The notes beneath the pieces were generated by a model. It was not told the DNA's origin, searched no databases, and saw only the letters and a program-made list of their open reading frames with translations. The position numbers and the translations under genes are program-made. From JAXMDC01 sp046349035 (GTDB taxonomy: Bacteria > Pseudomonadota > Alphaproteobacteria > Rhizobiales > Kaistiaceae): a DNA stretch of 64,000 nucleotides. Location: NCBI GenBank assembly GCA_046349035.1, contig JAXMDC010000003.1:1-64000 (forward strand), in the 5' to 3' direction. Shown here one piece after another: positions 40,677 through 50,034 of this stretch; position 1 is the stretch's first letter; each line of letters opens with the position of its first letter.

Positions 40677-41945
40677 ATGAGCGTTCGCACCACCCGCCTC
40701 CCCTCCGGCCTGACCGTCGTCAGCCACGACATGGCCGACCTTGAGAGCGCCGCGCTCGGTGTCTGGATCAAGGCCGGATCGCGCTCGGAGGAGGAGCACG
40801 AACACGGCATCGCCCATCTCCTTGAACACATGGCGTTCAAGGGCACGCGCAACCGCACCGCCATCGATATCGCCGAGGAGATCGAGGCGGTCGGCGGCGA
40901 ACTCAACGCCGCGACCAGCGTCGAGACGACGTCCTACTACGCCCGCGTGCTGAAGGCCGACGTGCCGCTCGCCGTCGATATCCTCTCCGACATTCTCAGG
41001 AACTCGCTGTTCGACCGGCAGGAACTCGCCAAGGAGAAGGAGGTCATCGTCCAGGAGATCGGCGCCGCCGAGGATACGCCGGACGACAAGGTGTACGACC
41101 TCTTCAACGAAGCCGCCTTCCCCGGCCAACCGATCGGCCGGCCGATCCTCGGCACCGAGCACACGGTGCGCGCCTTCCGCCCGGAAGGAATCATGGCCTA
41201 TCTGGAACGCCACTACACCGGGCCGGAGATGGTGGTGTCGGCGGCGGGCGCGGTCGATCACGACGCGCTGGTCGCTCTGGTCGAGAAGGGCTTCTCCGGC
41301 ATTGCCACGCAGCGCGCGCCGCGCGTCGTTCCGGCCGCCTATCGGGGCGGCGAAGTGCGCGAGACGCGCGACCTGCAGGAGGCGCAGATTGTCCTCGGCT
41401 TCGAGGGGCGCCCCTACCATGCCGACGACTTCTACGCCACGCAGATGCTGGCGGCGGTGCTCGGCGGCGGCATGTCCTCGCGGCTCTTCCAGGAGGTGCG
41501 GGAGAAGCGCGGGCTCTGCTACTCGATCTACGCCTTTCACTGGTCGTTCGCCGACAGCGGGCTGATGGCGATCAGCGCCGCCACCGGCGAGGGCAAGGTC
41601 GCCGACCTGATGCCGGTGATCCTCGGCGAACTGGAACGCGCCGCCGGCGACATCAGCGAGAAGGAGCTGGCGCGAGCGCGGGCGCAGATGCGGGCCGGCC
41701 TGCTAATGGCGCTGGAAAGCCCGTCGGCGCGGGCCGGGCAGCTCGCCCGCCAGCTGCAGCTCTACGGCCGGCCGCTCGAACTCCACGAAATCGTCGAGCG
41801 CATCGACAGCGTCGATGTCGCCGCGGTGCGGCGAGTGGCCCAGGAGATCTTGACGCAGGCGTCGCCGACCATCGCCGCCATCGGCCCGGTCGACAAGCTG
41901 CTGACAAGGGACCGCATCGCCAAGCGCCTCGGCGCGCCACACTGA
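40677..41945 (+). CDS. M16 family zinc metallopeptidase
   Basis: The 422-residue protein is a mitochondrial-processing-peptidase-like M16 protease: HxxEH at residues 47-51 (GIAHLLEHMAFKGT), a distal glutamate in LAKEKEVIVQEIGAAEDTP, and the C-terminal R/Y binding motif GGGMSSRLFQEVREKRGLCYSIYAFH. There is no signal peptide, so it is cytoplasmic. Conserved alphaproteobacterial M16 proteases occupy exactly this place after thrC, and mitochondrial MPP is descended from them. Confidence 0.95.
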   Translation: MSVRTTRLPSGLTVVSHDMADLESAALGVWIKAGSRSEEEHEHGIAHLLEHMAFKGTRNRTAIDIAEEIEAVGGELNAATSVETTSYYARVLKADVPLAVDILSDILRNSLFDRQELAKEKEVIVQEIGAAEDTPDDKVYDLFNEAAFPGQPIGRPILGTEHTVRAFRPEGIMAYLERHYTGPEMVVSAAGAVDHDALVALVEKGFSGIATQRAPRVVPAAYRGGEVRETRDLQEAQIVLGFEGRPYHADDFYATQMLAAVLGGGMSSRLFQEVREKRGLCYSIYAFHWSFADSGLMAISAATGEGKVADLMPVILGELERAAGDISEKELARARAQMRAGLLMALESPSARAGQLARQLQLYGRPLELHEIVERIDSVDVAAVRRVAQEILTQASPTIAAIGPVDKLLTRDRIAKRLGAPH

Positions 41946-41959
41946 AGGGACGGAAAGCC

Positions 41960-42547
41960 GTGGCATTCCTGCGCGCCGTTCCGCCCACCAACCCGCCCGG
42001 ACGGCTGCGCGGCGAAAACGTGGTGCTGCGGCCGCCGACCCTCGCCGATCACGCGCAATGGGCGGAACTGCGCGCGGCGAGCCGGGAGTTCCTGGTGCCG
42101 TGGGAGCCGATCTGGCCGGCCGACGACCTCACTCGCATCGCCTTCCGCCGCCGCATCAAGCGATACCAGCGCGAGGTGAAGAACGGCATCGGCTATCCCT
42201 TCTTCGTCTTCTCCGCCGACGGCGAGACGCTGCTCGGCGGCCTGACCCTCAGCCAGGTGCAGCGCGGCGTCTCGCAGTGCTGCTCGCTCGGCTATTGGAT
42301 GGGGCAGGCCTTCGCCGGCCGCGGCTTGATGACCGCGGCGGTGCGGACCGCCCTCGCCTTCGCCTTCGACCAGATCAACCTCAACCGCGTCGAAGCGGCG
42401 TGCCTGCCGGGCAATGCGGCCTCGATCCGCCTCCTCGAAAAGGTCGGATTTACCCGCGAGGGATACGCTCGCCGCTACCTCTGTATCGACGGGCGCTGGC
42501 AGGACCACTTGCTTTATGGGATCGTGCGCGACGATCCTAGAACCTAG
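41960..42547 (+). CDS. GNAT family N-acetyltransferase (RimJ-like)
   Basis: The 195-residue protein has LRGENVVLRPPTLADHAQWAEL, FSADGETLLGGLTLSQVQRG and the acetyl-CoA loop GQAFAGRGLMTAAVRTALAF, then NRVEAACLPGNAASIRLLEKVGFTREGYARRYLCIDGRWQDHLLY, all characteristic of ribosomal-protein N-acetyltransferases. The target is not known. GTG at 41960 follows the protease gene by 14 bases; thrC, M16 and this gene are a conserved run. Confidence 0.92.
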   Translation: MAFLRAVPPTNPPGRLRGENVVLRPPTLADHAQWAELRAASREFLVPWEPIWPADDLTRIAFRRRIKRYQREVKNGIGYPFFVFSADGETLLGGLTLSQVQRGVSQCCSLGYWMGQAFAGRGLMTAAVRTALAFAFDQINLNRVEAACLPGNAASIRLLEKVGFTREGYARRYLCIDGRWQDHLLYGIVRDDPRT

Positions 42548-42561
42548 GGTTGAAGAGGTCG

Positions 42562-42581
42562 GTGCATTCGGGCGGATGCAC
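42562..42581 (+). terminator. Hairpin after the GNAT gene
   Basis: GTGCAT and ATGCAC pair around TCGGGCGG, 15 bases after the acetyltransferase stop. There is no T-tract, so it is at best a weak terminator. Confidence 0.3.
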
Positions 42582-42647
42582 ACTTGTCGGCGTACCACGG
42601 GGGGGAATAGAACGATCTGCCGCCGGCCCGCGGATCGGAGGGATTCA

Positions 42648-45542
42648 TTGCCAGCTCTTCGCGTGGCCGCGGCCGCGTTACTCGCCTTCATTGCTGTATT
42701 GGTGCATTCGGGCAGCGGTTTGGCGCTGACCGCCCTGCGTGTGCCTCTCGATGGCCGCACCTTGGACATGACCAAGGTCGTCGACTACTTCCACCAGGTC
42801 GACGAGCGCATCCAGGTTTCAACCGCACCGGGCGCCGACGGCATCGTGCGGCGCATCGAAGTGCGCGCGGCGGAGGCCGGCGTCGCCTCGCACTGGGCGG
42901 TGTTCGCGCTCAGCAATGACGGAGCGGTGCAGATCGACCGCCTGCTGGTCGCGCCGCATTTCCGCCTGGTCGGCTCCGGCCTTGCCACACCCGACCTCGG
43001 CAATTCGCGGATCGCCTCGGTGACGCCGAGCCAGGGCCTGCCGCCGGAGCGGCAGTCGAGCCAGGAAGCCGACATCTTCCTGATTACTCTCGACCCCGGG
43101 GCGGTGGTGACCTTCGTCGCCGAGTTGCGCACCGCCTCGCTGCCGCAGCTGACCCTCTGGGACCCCGACGCCTACAAGGACAACGTCAACAGCTACACGC
43201 TGTTTCGCGGCATCGTGCTCGGCATCTCCGGCCTGCTGGCGCTGCTGCTCACCATCGTCTTCGTGGTCAAGGGCACGCCGCTGTTCCCGGCGACGGCGAG
43301 CCTCGCCTGGTCGGTGCTGCTTTATCTCTGCGTCGATTTCGGCTTCTGGAACCGCATCTTCTCGCTGTCGCCGACGCAGGACCAGTCCTGGCGGGCCGCG
43401 GCGGAAGTGATGTGCGCCGGCACGCTGCTGATCTTCACCTATACCTACCTTCACCTCGCCCGCTGGCACGTGCGCTACAGCCACGCCACCATCGGCTGGC
43501 TGGCGGCGCTGCTGATCGTGCTCCTGGTCGCGACCTTCGAACCCTCGCTCGCCGCCGGCATCGCCCGCATCTCCTTCGGCATCACGGTCCTGGTCGGCCT
43601 TGCCCTCATCGCCTACCTCTCCACCCACCATTTCGACCGCGCCATCATGCTGGTGCCGACCTGGGTGCTGCTGACGATCTGGATGCTCGCCGGCACGCTG
43701 ACGATCACCGGGCGGCTCACTAGCGAAGTGGCGCAGCCGGCGCTCGCCGGCGGCCTCGTCCTGATCGTCCTCCTGATCGGCTTTACGGTGATGCAGCACG
43801 CCTTCGCCGGCGGCTCGGTACTGCCGAGCGCGCTCGGCGAGACCGAGCGGCGGGCGCTGGCGCTGACCGGCGCCGGCGACATCGTCTGGGACTGGGACGT
43901 CGAACGCGACCACATCTATGCCGGGCCGGAGGCGGAGACGCTGCTCGGCCTGAAGCGCGGCACGCTCGACGGCGCGGCACGCGACTGGCTGGACGTGCTC
44001 CACCCCAACGACCGCGACCGCTTCAAGACGACGCTCGACACCGTGGTCGAACTCGGCCGCGGCCGCATCGCGCACGATTTTCGCCTGCGCGGCGAGGACG
44101 GCCAGTACCGCTGGTTCCTGCTCCGGGCACGGCCGGTGATGGGCGGCGACGGCGAGGTGCTGCGCTGTGTCGGCACGATGCTCGACGTCACCGACGAGCG
44201 GGTCGCCGAGGAGCGGCTGCTGCACGACGCGGTGCACGACAACCTCACCGGCCTCCCCAACCGCGAACTGTTCGTCGACCGCCTGGGGGCGGCGATGGCG
44301 CGCTCGGAAGCGGAGAACTCGGCGCGGCCGTCGGTGTTCGTGCTCGACATCGACCGCTTCAAGCAGGTCAACGATTCCTTCGGCATGTCGGTCGGCGACT
44401 CGGTGCTGCTGACCATCTCGCGGCGCCTCGCCCGCCTGCTGACGCCGACCGATACGCTCGCCCGCCTCGCCGGCGACCAGTTCGCCTTCCTGCTCATCTC
44501 CGAGCACGAGCCGGACAAGATCGCCGCCTTCGCCGAATCGGTCCGCCGCACCCTTCGCGCGCCGATCACCTTCGGCGAGCGCGAGATCTTCCTCACCGCC
44601 TCGATCGGCATCGCCATGCAGGACGACAAGCAGGTCGAGGCGATCGAGGTGATCAAGGACGCCGAGATCGGCCTCTTCCATGCCAAGCGCATGGGCGGCG
44701 ACCGGATCGAGGCGTTCCGGCCCTCGCTCCGGAAGCACGGCGCCGACCTGATGACGCTGGAGGCGGACCTGCGCCGCGCTCTCGGCCGCGAGGAGATCAA
44801 GGTGCTCTACCAGCCGATCGTGCGGCTGGAAGACCGCACCATCGCCGGCTTCGAGGCGCTGGTGCGCTGGGACCACCCCAAGCACGGCCGCATCGCGCCG
44901 GCCGACTTCATCCCGATCGCCGAGCGGACCGGGCTCATCATCCCGCTCGGGCTGTTCGTCCTCGACCGCACCGCCAAGCAGCTCGCCGACTGGCAGGACC
45001 AGCTCGGCAGCGCGACGCCGCTCTTTGCCAGCGTCAACGTCTCCTCGCGCCAGCTGATCCGCCACGACCTCATCAACGACGTGAAGTCGGTGCTGGTGCG
45101 CTCCAGCGTCGCCCGCGGCACGCTGAAGCTCGAGATCACCGAGAGCCTGGTGATGGAGAACCCGGAATATGCCGCGCAGATGCTGGTCAAGATCCGCGAA
45201 CTCGGCGCCGGCCTCTCGCTCGACGATTTCGGCACCGGCTATTCTTCGCTCTCCTATCTCCAGCGCTTCCCCTTCGACACGCTGAAGATCGACAAGAGCT
45301 TCGTGCGCGACCCGATCGGCAGCGCCAACCGGCGGGTGATCCTGAAATCGATCATCACCCTTGCCCACAATCTCGGCATGGAAGTCGTCGCCGAAGGCGC
45401 CGAGACCGAGGCCGATACCGAGGAACTGCACGAACTCGGCGCCGAATACGCGCAGGGCTTCATCTACGGCCAGCCGATGACCCCCGCCGAGGCCGCGCAC
45501 CTCCTCTTCCAGGCCGCGCCGGCAGACGAGGTGGATGCGTAA
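42648..45542 (+). CDS. 7TM-PAS-GGDEF-EAL protein with degenerate GGDEF
   Basis: The 964-residue product from TTG 42648 (GGAGGG six bases upstream) has a signal sequence (MPALRVAAAALLAFIAVLVHSG), an extracytoplasmic beta-rich sensor resembling 7TMR-DISM domains, seven hydrophobic segments (residues ~175-395), a PAS domain (IVWDWDVERDHIYAGPEAE to DGQYRWFLLRARPV), a GGDEF domain and an EAL domain. The GGDEF active site reads AGDQF, so cyclase activity is doubtful. The EAL domain keeps FEALVRW, NVSSRQL, LEITES and DDFGTGYSSLSYL, so it is a likely c-di-GMP phosphodiesterase. Upstream ATG 42576 is possible but lacks a ribosome site. Confidence 0.88.
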   Translation: MPALRVAAAALLAFIAVLVHSGSGLALTALRVPLDGRTLDMTKVVDYFHQVDERIQVSTAPGADGIVRRIEVRAAEAGVASHWAVFALSNDGAVQIDRLLVAPHFRLVGSGLATPDLGNSRIASVTPSQGLPPERQSSQEADIFLITLDPGAVVTFVAELRTASLPQLTLWDPDAYKDNVNSYTLFRGIVLGISGLLALLLTIVFVVKGTPLFPATASLAWSVLLYLCVDFGFWNRIFSLSPTQDQSWRAAAEVMCAGTLLIFTYTYLHLARWHVRYSHATIGWLAALLIVLLVATFEPSLAAGIARISFGITVLVGLALIAYLSTHHFDRAIMLVPTWVLLTIWMLAGTLTITGRLTSEVAQPALAGGLVLIVLLIGFTVMQHAFAGGSVLPSALGETERRALALTGAGDIVWDWDVERDHIYAGPEAETLLGLKRGTLDGAARDWLDVLHPNDRDRFKTTLDTVVELGRGRIAHDFRLRGEDGQYRWFLLRARPVMGGDGEVLRCVGTMLDVTDERVAEERLLHDAVHDNLTGLPNRELFVDRLGAAMARSEAENSARPSVFVLDIDRFKQVNDSFGMSVGDSVLLTISRRLARLLTPTDTLARLAGDQFAFLLISEHEPDKIAAFAESVRRTLRAPITFGEREIFLTASIGIAMQDDKQVEAIEVIKDAEIGLFHAKRMGGDRIEAFRPSLRKHGADLMTLEADLRRALGREEIKVLYQPIVRLEDRTIAGFEALVRWDHPKHGRIAPADFIPIAERTGLIIPLGLFVLDRTAKQLADWQDQLGSATPLFASVNVSSRQLIRHDLINDVKSVLVRSSVARGTLKLEITESLVMENPEYAAQMLVKIRELGAGLSLDDFGTGYSSLSYLQRFPFDTLKIDKSFVRDPIGSANRRVILKSIITLAHNLGMEVVAEGAETEADTEELHELGAEYAQGFIYGQPMTPAEAAHLLFQAAPADEVDA

Positions 45543-45639
45543 AAGGGGCCGGCCGGCCCCTCGCCTTGACAGGCGCCCCGCCCCGCGCGCCTATGCGGCG
45601 CCCGGCGCCGGGCCGAGACTCGCTTCACGCACGCACCTA

Positions 45640-46614
45640 ATGACCGCCGCCGCCCCCTCCCCCGCCAAGCCGCCGCTGGCGATCCTGCTTTGCGCGCCGC
45701 GCGGCTTTTGCGCCGGCGTCGACCGGGCGGTGGATATCGTCGACCTGGCGCTGCAGCGCTACGGCGCGCCGGTCTATGTGCGGCACGAGATCGTGCATAA
45801 CCGCTTCGTCGTCGACGGGCTGAAGGCCAAGGGAGCGGTGTTCGTCGAGGAGATCGCCGAGATCCCCGACACCAAGCAGCCGGTGATCTTCTCCGCGCAT
45901 GGCGTCGCCAAGGCGGTGGTGGCGGAGGCGAAGGCGCGCGGCCTCTTCCTGCTCGACGCCACCTGCCCGCTGGTCTCCAAGGTGCATCGCGAGGCGGAGG
46001 CGCTCCACCGCCAGGGGCGCGAGATCGTCCTCGTCGGCCACGCCGGCCACCCCGAGGTCGAGGGAACGATGGGCCAATTGCCGCCGGGCGCGGTCCATCT
46101 CGTCGAGACGCTCGCGGACGCCGAAGCGCTCATGCCGCGCGCGCCGGAGGCGCTCGCCTGGATCACCCAGACGACGCTCTCGGTCGACGACACGGCGGCG
46201 ATCGTCGCGGTGCTGAAGCGCCGTTTCCCCGGTATCGCCGGGCCGCACAAGGACGACATCTGCTACGCCACCACCAACCGCCAGGAGGCGGTGAAGCGGG
46301 TCGCCGCCACCGTCGACGCGATGATCGTCGTCGGCGCGCCGAACTCGTCCAACTCGCAGCGCCTCAGGGAAGTCGCCGAGCGGAGCGGCTGCGCCCGCGC
46401 CTACCTGATTGAACGCGCCGGCGACCTCGACTGGCCGGCGCTCGCCGGCATCGCCCGCCTCGGCGTCACCGCCGGCGCCTCGGCGCCGGAGGTGCTGGTC
46501 GAGGAGGTGCTGGAGGCATTCGCCGAGCGCTACGCCATCGCCGTCACGCAAGTCTCCGGCACCGCCGAGACGCTCGCCTTCAGCCTGCCGCGCGAATTGA
46601 GGAGCGTCGCGTGA
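45640..46614 (+). CDS. ispH: 4-hydroxy-3-methylbut-2-enyl diphosphate reductase
   Basis: IspH performs the last step of the MEP pathway with a 4Fe-4S cluster. The 324-residue protein has the cluster cysteines Cys24 (APRGFCAGVDRA), Cys109 (DATCPLVSKVH) and Cys208 (DDICYATTNRQ), with RHEIVHN and GHPEVEGTMGQ. The start ATG 45640 lies within a GC-rich stretch. It heads the ispH-thrB-rnhA run found across alphaproteobacteria. Confidence 0.96.
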   Translation: MTAAAPSPAKPPLAILLCAPRGFCAGVDRAVDIVDLALQRYGAPVYVRHEIVHNRFVVDGLKAKGAVFVEEIAEIPDTKQPVIFSAHGVAKAVVAEAKARGLFLLDATCPLVSKVHREAEALHRQGREIVLVGHAGHPEVEGTMGQLPPGAVHLVETLADAEALMPRAPEALAWITQTTLSVDDTAAIVAVLKRRFPGIAGPHKDDICYATTNRQEAVKRVAATVDAMIVVGAPNSSNSQRLREVAERSGCARAYLIERAGDLDWPALAGIARLGVTAGASAPEVLVEEVLEAFAERYAIAVTQVSGTAETLAFSLPRELRSVA

Positions 46615-46639
46615 TGGGCGGCGGCGCCCTGCGGTCCCC

Positions 46640-46660
46640 ATCCCCCGCTGCGCGGGGGAT
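46640..46660. repeat. Perfect GC hairpin between ispH and thrB
   Basis: ATCCCCCGC and GCGGGGGAT form a perfect 9-bp stem around TGC. It resembles the terminal hairpin of the GC-rich repeat family, present here as a single unit in an 85-bp gap. Confidence 0.7.
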
Positions 46661-46699
46661 CAAGGCCGCACCCGACGGTCGCCCCGGCGGTGCCTGCTG

Positions 46700-47674
46700 A
46701 TGGCGGTCTATACCGAGGTGGCCGACGAGGAGCTGGAGGCCTTCGTCGCCAGCTACGACATTGGCGCCATTCACTCGCTGAAGGGCATCGCCGAGGGCGT
46801 CTCCAACTCCAACTACCTGCTGGTCACCGACAAGGGGCCGTTCATCCTGACGCTCTACGAGAAGCGCGTCGAGCCGGCCGACCTGCCGTTCTTCATCGGC
46901 CTGATGGAGCATCTCTCCAGCCGCGGCATCGTCTGCCCGCTGCCGGTGCACGACCGCGCCGGCGCGGCGCTGAAGCGGCTCGCCGGGCGGCCGGCGGCGC
47001 TGGTCACCTTCCTCGACGGCATGTCGGTGCGGCGGCCGCAAGCCGCCCACTGCGGGGCGGTCGGCGAGGCGCTGGCGCGCCTCCACCTCGCCGGCGAGGG
47101 CTTTGCCGGCAAGCGCGCCAACGCCCTCTCGCTCGGCGGCTGGCAGGGGCTCGCCGCGGCGAGCGCGCCGCGTGCCGACAGCGTCGCCGCCGGCCTCGGC
47201 AAGGAGATCGCGGCGGAACTCGCGTTCCTGGCGGCGAACTGGCCGCGCGACCTGCCGCCGGGCGTGATCCATGCCGACCTCTTCCCCGACAATGTGTTCT
47301 TCCTCGGCGGGCGCGTGTCGGGGCTGATCGACTTCTACTTCGCCTGCAACGACATGCTCGCCTATGACCTGGCGATCTGCCTCAACGCCTGGTGCTTCGA
47401 GGCGGACGGCGCGTTCAACGTCACCAAGGGACGGGCGCTCCTCTCCGCCTACGGCCGCGTGCGGGCGCTGCAGGGCACCGAGATCGCGGCGCTGCCGCTG
47501 CTGGCGCGCGGCGCGGCGCTTCGCTTCCTGCTGACGCGGCTGGTCGACTGGCTGAACGTGCCGAAGGGCGCGCTGGTCACGCCGAAGGACCCGCTGGAAT
47601 ATTACAAGAAGCTCCGCTTTCACCGCTCGGTCGCCGACGCCTCGGCCTATGGCCTTTCGGGCGCGGCGGGATGA
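46700..47674 (+). CDS. thrB: Homoserine kinase (type II, ThrB)
   Basis: The 324-residue protein is the choline/aminoglycoside-kinase-fold homoserine kinase: MAVYTEVADEELEAFVASYD, GVSNSNYLL, LTLYEKRV, the catalytic HADLFPDNVFF and metal-binding GLIDFYFACNDMLAYDLAI. It phosphorylates homoserine for threonine synthase (39213). Its stop overlaps the rnhA start by four bases. Confidence 0.95.
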   Translation: MAVYTEVADEELEAFVASYDIGAIHSLKGIAEGVSNSNYLLVTDKGPFILTLYEKRVEPADLPFFIGLMEHLSSRGIVCPLPVHDRAGAALKRLAGRPAALVTFLDGMSVRRPQAAHCGAVGEALARLHLAGEGFAGKRANALSLGGWQGLAAASAPRADSVAAGLGKEIAAELAFLAANWPRDLPPGVIHADLFPDNVFFLGGRVSGLIDFYFACNDMLAYDLAICLNAWCFEADGAFNVTKGRALLSAYGRVRALQGTEIAALPLLARGAALRFLLTRLVDWLNVPKGALVTPKDPLEYYKKLRFHRSVADASAYGLSGAAG

Positions 47675-48111
47675 GCGAACGGGTTACGATCTATACCGAC
47701 GGCGCCTGCTCGGGGAATCCCGGGCCGGGCGGCTGGGGCGCTCTCCTCTCCTTCAACGGCACGGTGAAGGAGATCTGCGGCGGCGAAACCCACACCACCA
47801 ACAACCGCATGGAGCTGACGGCGGCGATCATGGCGCTGGAGGCGCTGAAGCGGCCCTCGCCGGTCGATCTCTACACCGACTCGCAGTACCTCAAGGGCGG
47901 CATCACCACCTGGATGAAGGCGTGGGTGAAGAACGGCTGGCGGACCGCCGACCATAAGCCGGTCAAAAACGCCGACCTCTGGCAGCGCCTCGCCGCCGCC
48001 CGCGACCGCCACGAGGTGAAGTGGCACTGGGTGCGCGGCCACCACGAGACCGAGGGCAACCACCGCGCCGACGAGCTAGCGCGGCGCGGGATGGAGCCGT
48101 TCAAGCGTTAG
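47671..48111 (+). CDS. rnhA: Ribonuclease HI
   Basis: RNase HI degrades RNA in RNA-DNA hybrids. The 146-residue protein has the acidic active site in VTIYTDGACSGNPGPGGWG (Asp), TNNRMELTAAIMALE (Glu), DLYTDSQYL (Asp) and NHRADELARRG (Asp), with the basic protrusion NGWRTADHKPVKN. Overlap with thrB (ATGA) indicates coupling. With rnhB at 16170 both RNase H types are in the window. Confidence 0.96.
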   Translation: MSERVTIYTDGACSGNPGPGGWGALLSFNGTVKEICGGETHTTNNRMELTAAIMALEALKRPSPVDLYTDSQYLKGGITTWMKAWVKNGWRTADHKPVKNADLWQRLAAARDRHEVKWHWVRGHHETEGNHRADELARRGMEPFKR

Positions 48112-48126
48112 GGCGGCGGGCGGCGG

Positions 48127-48299
48127 ATCCGCCCCCGTTTACGGGGGCGGGGGACCGCGGAGCGGTGGTGGGGGCGGGGGACAGGGCGGCACTGTTCCAA
48201 CGCGGTTCCCCGCACTATCAGTCGCCAACACGCGGCGCGGCACTCGCCCCCTCCACCGCCTGCGGCGGTCCCCCTCCCCCGCTTCGCGGGTGAGGAACC
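48127..48299. repeat. Palindromic GC-rich element between rnhA and an unknown gene
   Basis: The left arm (GATCCGCCCCCGTTTACGGG) and right arm (CCGCTTCGCGGGTGAGGAAC) lie at the ends of complementary G-rich and C-rich blocks around a ~50-bp unique core. The right half is almost identical to that at 58205-58258 and similar to that at 17087-17142. It fills the gap between the convergent genes rnhA and 48305-48613. Confidence 0.75.
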
Positions 48300-48304
48300 C
48301 GCCC

Positions 48305-48613
48305 CTACAGCACCCTTGGCGCGATGAGGTCGACCGTCACCGTCACCTCGCCCTCCAGGCAGTTGACGCTGTATTGGCTGGCGGCGTCGCCTTGCGAGGC
48401 GAGGTAGACGTAGCGGTGCTCGCCGGCCTCCAGGCGGTCGATCGGCGCCTTGGCGTCGACGATGGTCACCGCCCCCTTCCCCGCCACCTCGACCGAGACC
48501 GTGGCCGGCGGGATCGGCGTCGGCGCGCCGGGGAGCTTCAGGTCGTGGAGATTGGTCCGGCGACCGACATAGAACAGCTTGGCCTCGCCGGCCCGCAACT
48601 TATAGATCAGCAT
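48305..48613 (-). CDS. Hypothetical protein
   Basis: This 102-residue protein has no signal peptide. It consists of beta-strand-like segments: MLIYKLRAGEAKLFYVGRRT, TVSVEVAGKGAVTIVDAKAP, LEAGEHRYVYLASQGDAASQ, CLEGEVTVTVDLI. It starts 21 bases after the M16B gene and reads the same way, so it is probably the third gene of that operon. No family is recognised. Confidence 0.6.
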   Translation of the reverse strand: MLIYKLRAGEAKLFYVGRRTNLHDLKLPGAPTPIPPATVSVEVAGKGAVTIVDAKAPIDRLEAGEHRYVYLASQGDAASQYSVNCLEGEVTVTVDLIAPRVL

Positions 48614-48634
48614 TGTCCCCCTCGTGTTGTCGCG

Positions 48635-50011
48635 TTATCGCGCCGCCGCCGGTTCCCCCGGTGCCGGAGCCGCGGCCGGCGTCGCCGCCGGCTGGGCGCC
48701 GACGACGCTGACCACCATGTTGTCGGGATCGTAGATGCGCTTGGCGGCGCGGTTGACGTCGGCAAGCGTCACGGCGGCGAAATAGCCGTTCCGCTTGTTG
48801 ATGTAGTCGATGCCGAGATCCTCCTGCTGGATGGCGAGGAGCTGGCGGGCGATGGTGTTGGAGTCGGTGAAGCGGATGGCGTAGTTGCCGATCAGGAACG
48901 CCTTGGCGTCGGCAAGTTCGGCCTCTGTGGCGCCTTCGGTGATGAAGCGCTTCATCTCGTCGCGAATAAGCGCCAGCGTCTCCTCGGCGCGGTCGGCGCG
49001 GGTCGCGGTGCCGCCGCTCATCGAGGCGGAGTACGCGGTGTTGCCGAGACCGGTCGAGACCGAATAGGCGTAGCCGCGCTTCTCGCGCACCTCGCGATAG
49101 AGCCGCGAGGCGAAGGAACCGCCGCCGAAGATGTAGTTGGCGACGGTGGCGGCGTAATAGTCGGGGTCCTTGCGCGGAATGCCGGCATTGGCGAAGCGGA
49201 TGCTCGCCTGCGGCACTGGCGCGGCAACGTCGATGCGCTTGCCCTTGCCGAGGGTCGCTTGCGGCACCGGTTGCAGCTTCGGCTCCGCCGGCAGCGCGCC
49301 GAACAGCTGGTCGAGCACCGGCGCCAGCTGCTTGGCGTCGATGGCGCCGACCACGGAAATCTTGATGTTGCCGCGGGTCATGGTGTTCTTCATGAAGGCG
49401 CGGAGGTCGTCGGCGCCGATGGCGGCGACGCTCTCTGGCGTCCCCGCCGCCGGCTGGGCGTAGGGATGGTCGCCGTAAAGCGCCTTGGAAAAGGCGACGC
49501 CGGCCTGGGCGTCGGGGCTCTTCTCGGCGCGCTTCATGTTGGCGACGACCTGGGTGCGGATGCGCTCCAGCGGCTCGCTGTCGAAGCGCGGCGCGGTCAG
49601 CGCCAGGCGCATCAGGCGGAACGCCTCTTCGGAATTGGCGGTGAGTGTCCTCAGGCTGCCGCTGACGCTGTCGCGGTCGCTGCCGAAGCCGATGCGGATC
49701 GAGTCGCGGTCGAGGATCGCCTGGAAGGCCGGGCCGTCGAGGTCGCCGGCGCCCTCGTCGAGCATCGAGGTCATCAGGCTGGCGGTGCCGGCCTTGCCAG
49801 GCGGATCCTGCGTCGAGCCGCCAGTGAAGGCGAAAGCGATCGACAGGATCGGTAGGGTGTTCTCGGTGACCAGCCAGGCCTCGATGCCGCCGGGGCTGAC
49901 GACGCGCTGGATGTCGATGGCGAAGGCGGCCGGGGCGGCGGCAGCAAGACCGACGGCGAGCGAAAGCACGGCGGCGAGCGTGCGCAGCGGACGGAAGACG
50001 GGAGCGTTCAT
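48635..50011 (-). CDS. M16 family peptidase-like protein, zinc-binding motif absent
   Basis: The 458-residue protein has a signal peptide (TLAAVLSLAVGLAAAAPAAFA) and both halves of an M16 fold, but where active enzymes have HxxEH it reads TASLMTSMLDEGAG. The conserved C-terminal GGGSFASRLYREVREKRGYAYSV is intact. Such inactive partners pair with an active M16 subunit, here the upstream gene (50035), 23 bases away. The complex should work in the periplasm. Confidence 0.92.
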   Translation of the reverse strand: MNAPVFRPLRTLAAVLSLAVGLAAAAPAAFAIDIQRVVSPGGIEAWLVTENTLPILSIAFAFTGGSTQDPPGKAGTASLMTSMLDEGAGDLDGPAFQAILDRDSIRIGFGSDRDSVSGSLRTLTANSEEAFRLMRLALTAPRFDSEPLERIRTQVVANMKRAEKSPDAQAGVAFSKALYGDHPYAQPAAGTPESVAAIGADDLRAFMKNTMTRGNIKISVVGAIDAKQLAPVLDQLFGALPAEPKLQPVPQATLGKGKRIDVAAPVPQASIRFANAGIPRKDPDYYAATVANYIFGGGSFASRLYREVREKRGYAYSVSTGLGNTAYSASMSGGTATRADRAEETLALIRDEMKRFITEGATEAELADAKAFLIGNYAIRFTDSNTIARQLLAIQQEDLGIDYINKRNGYFAAVTLADVNRAAKRIYDPDNMVVSVVGAQPAATPAAAPAPGEPAAAR

Positions 50012-50034
50012 AGCGGGGTCTCCAATCGCGCCGG

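Noticed and set aside
42414..42647. N-terminal extension of the 7TM-EAL protein into the GNAT gene
   Set aside because: It overlaps the acetyltransferase in another frame; TTG 42648 has a strong ribosome site and starts the signal sequence.
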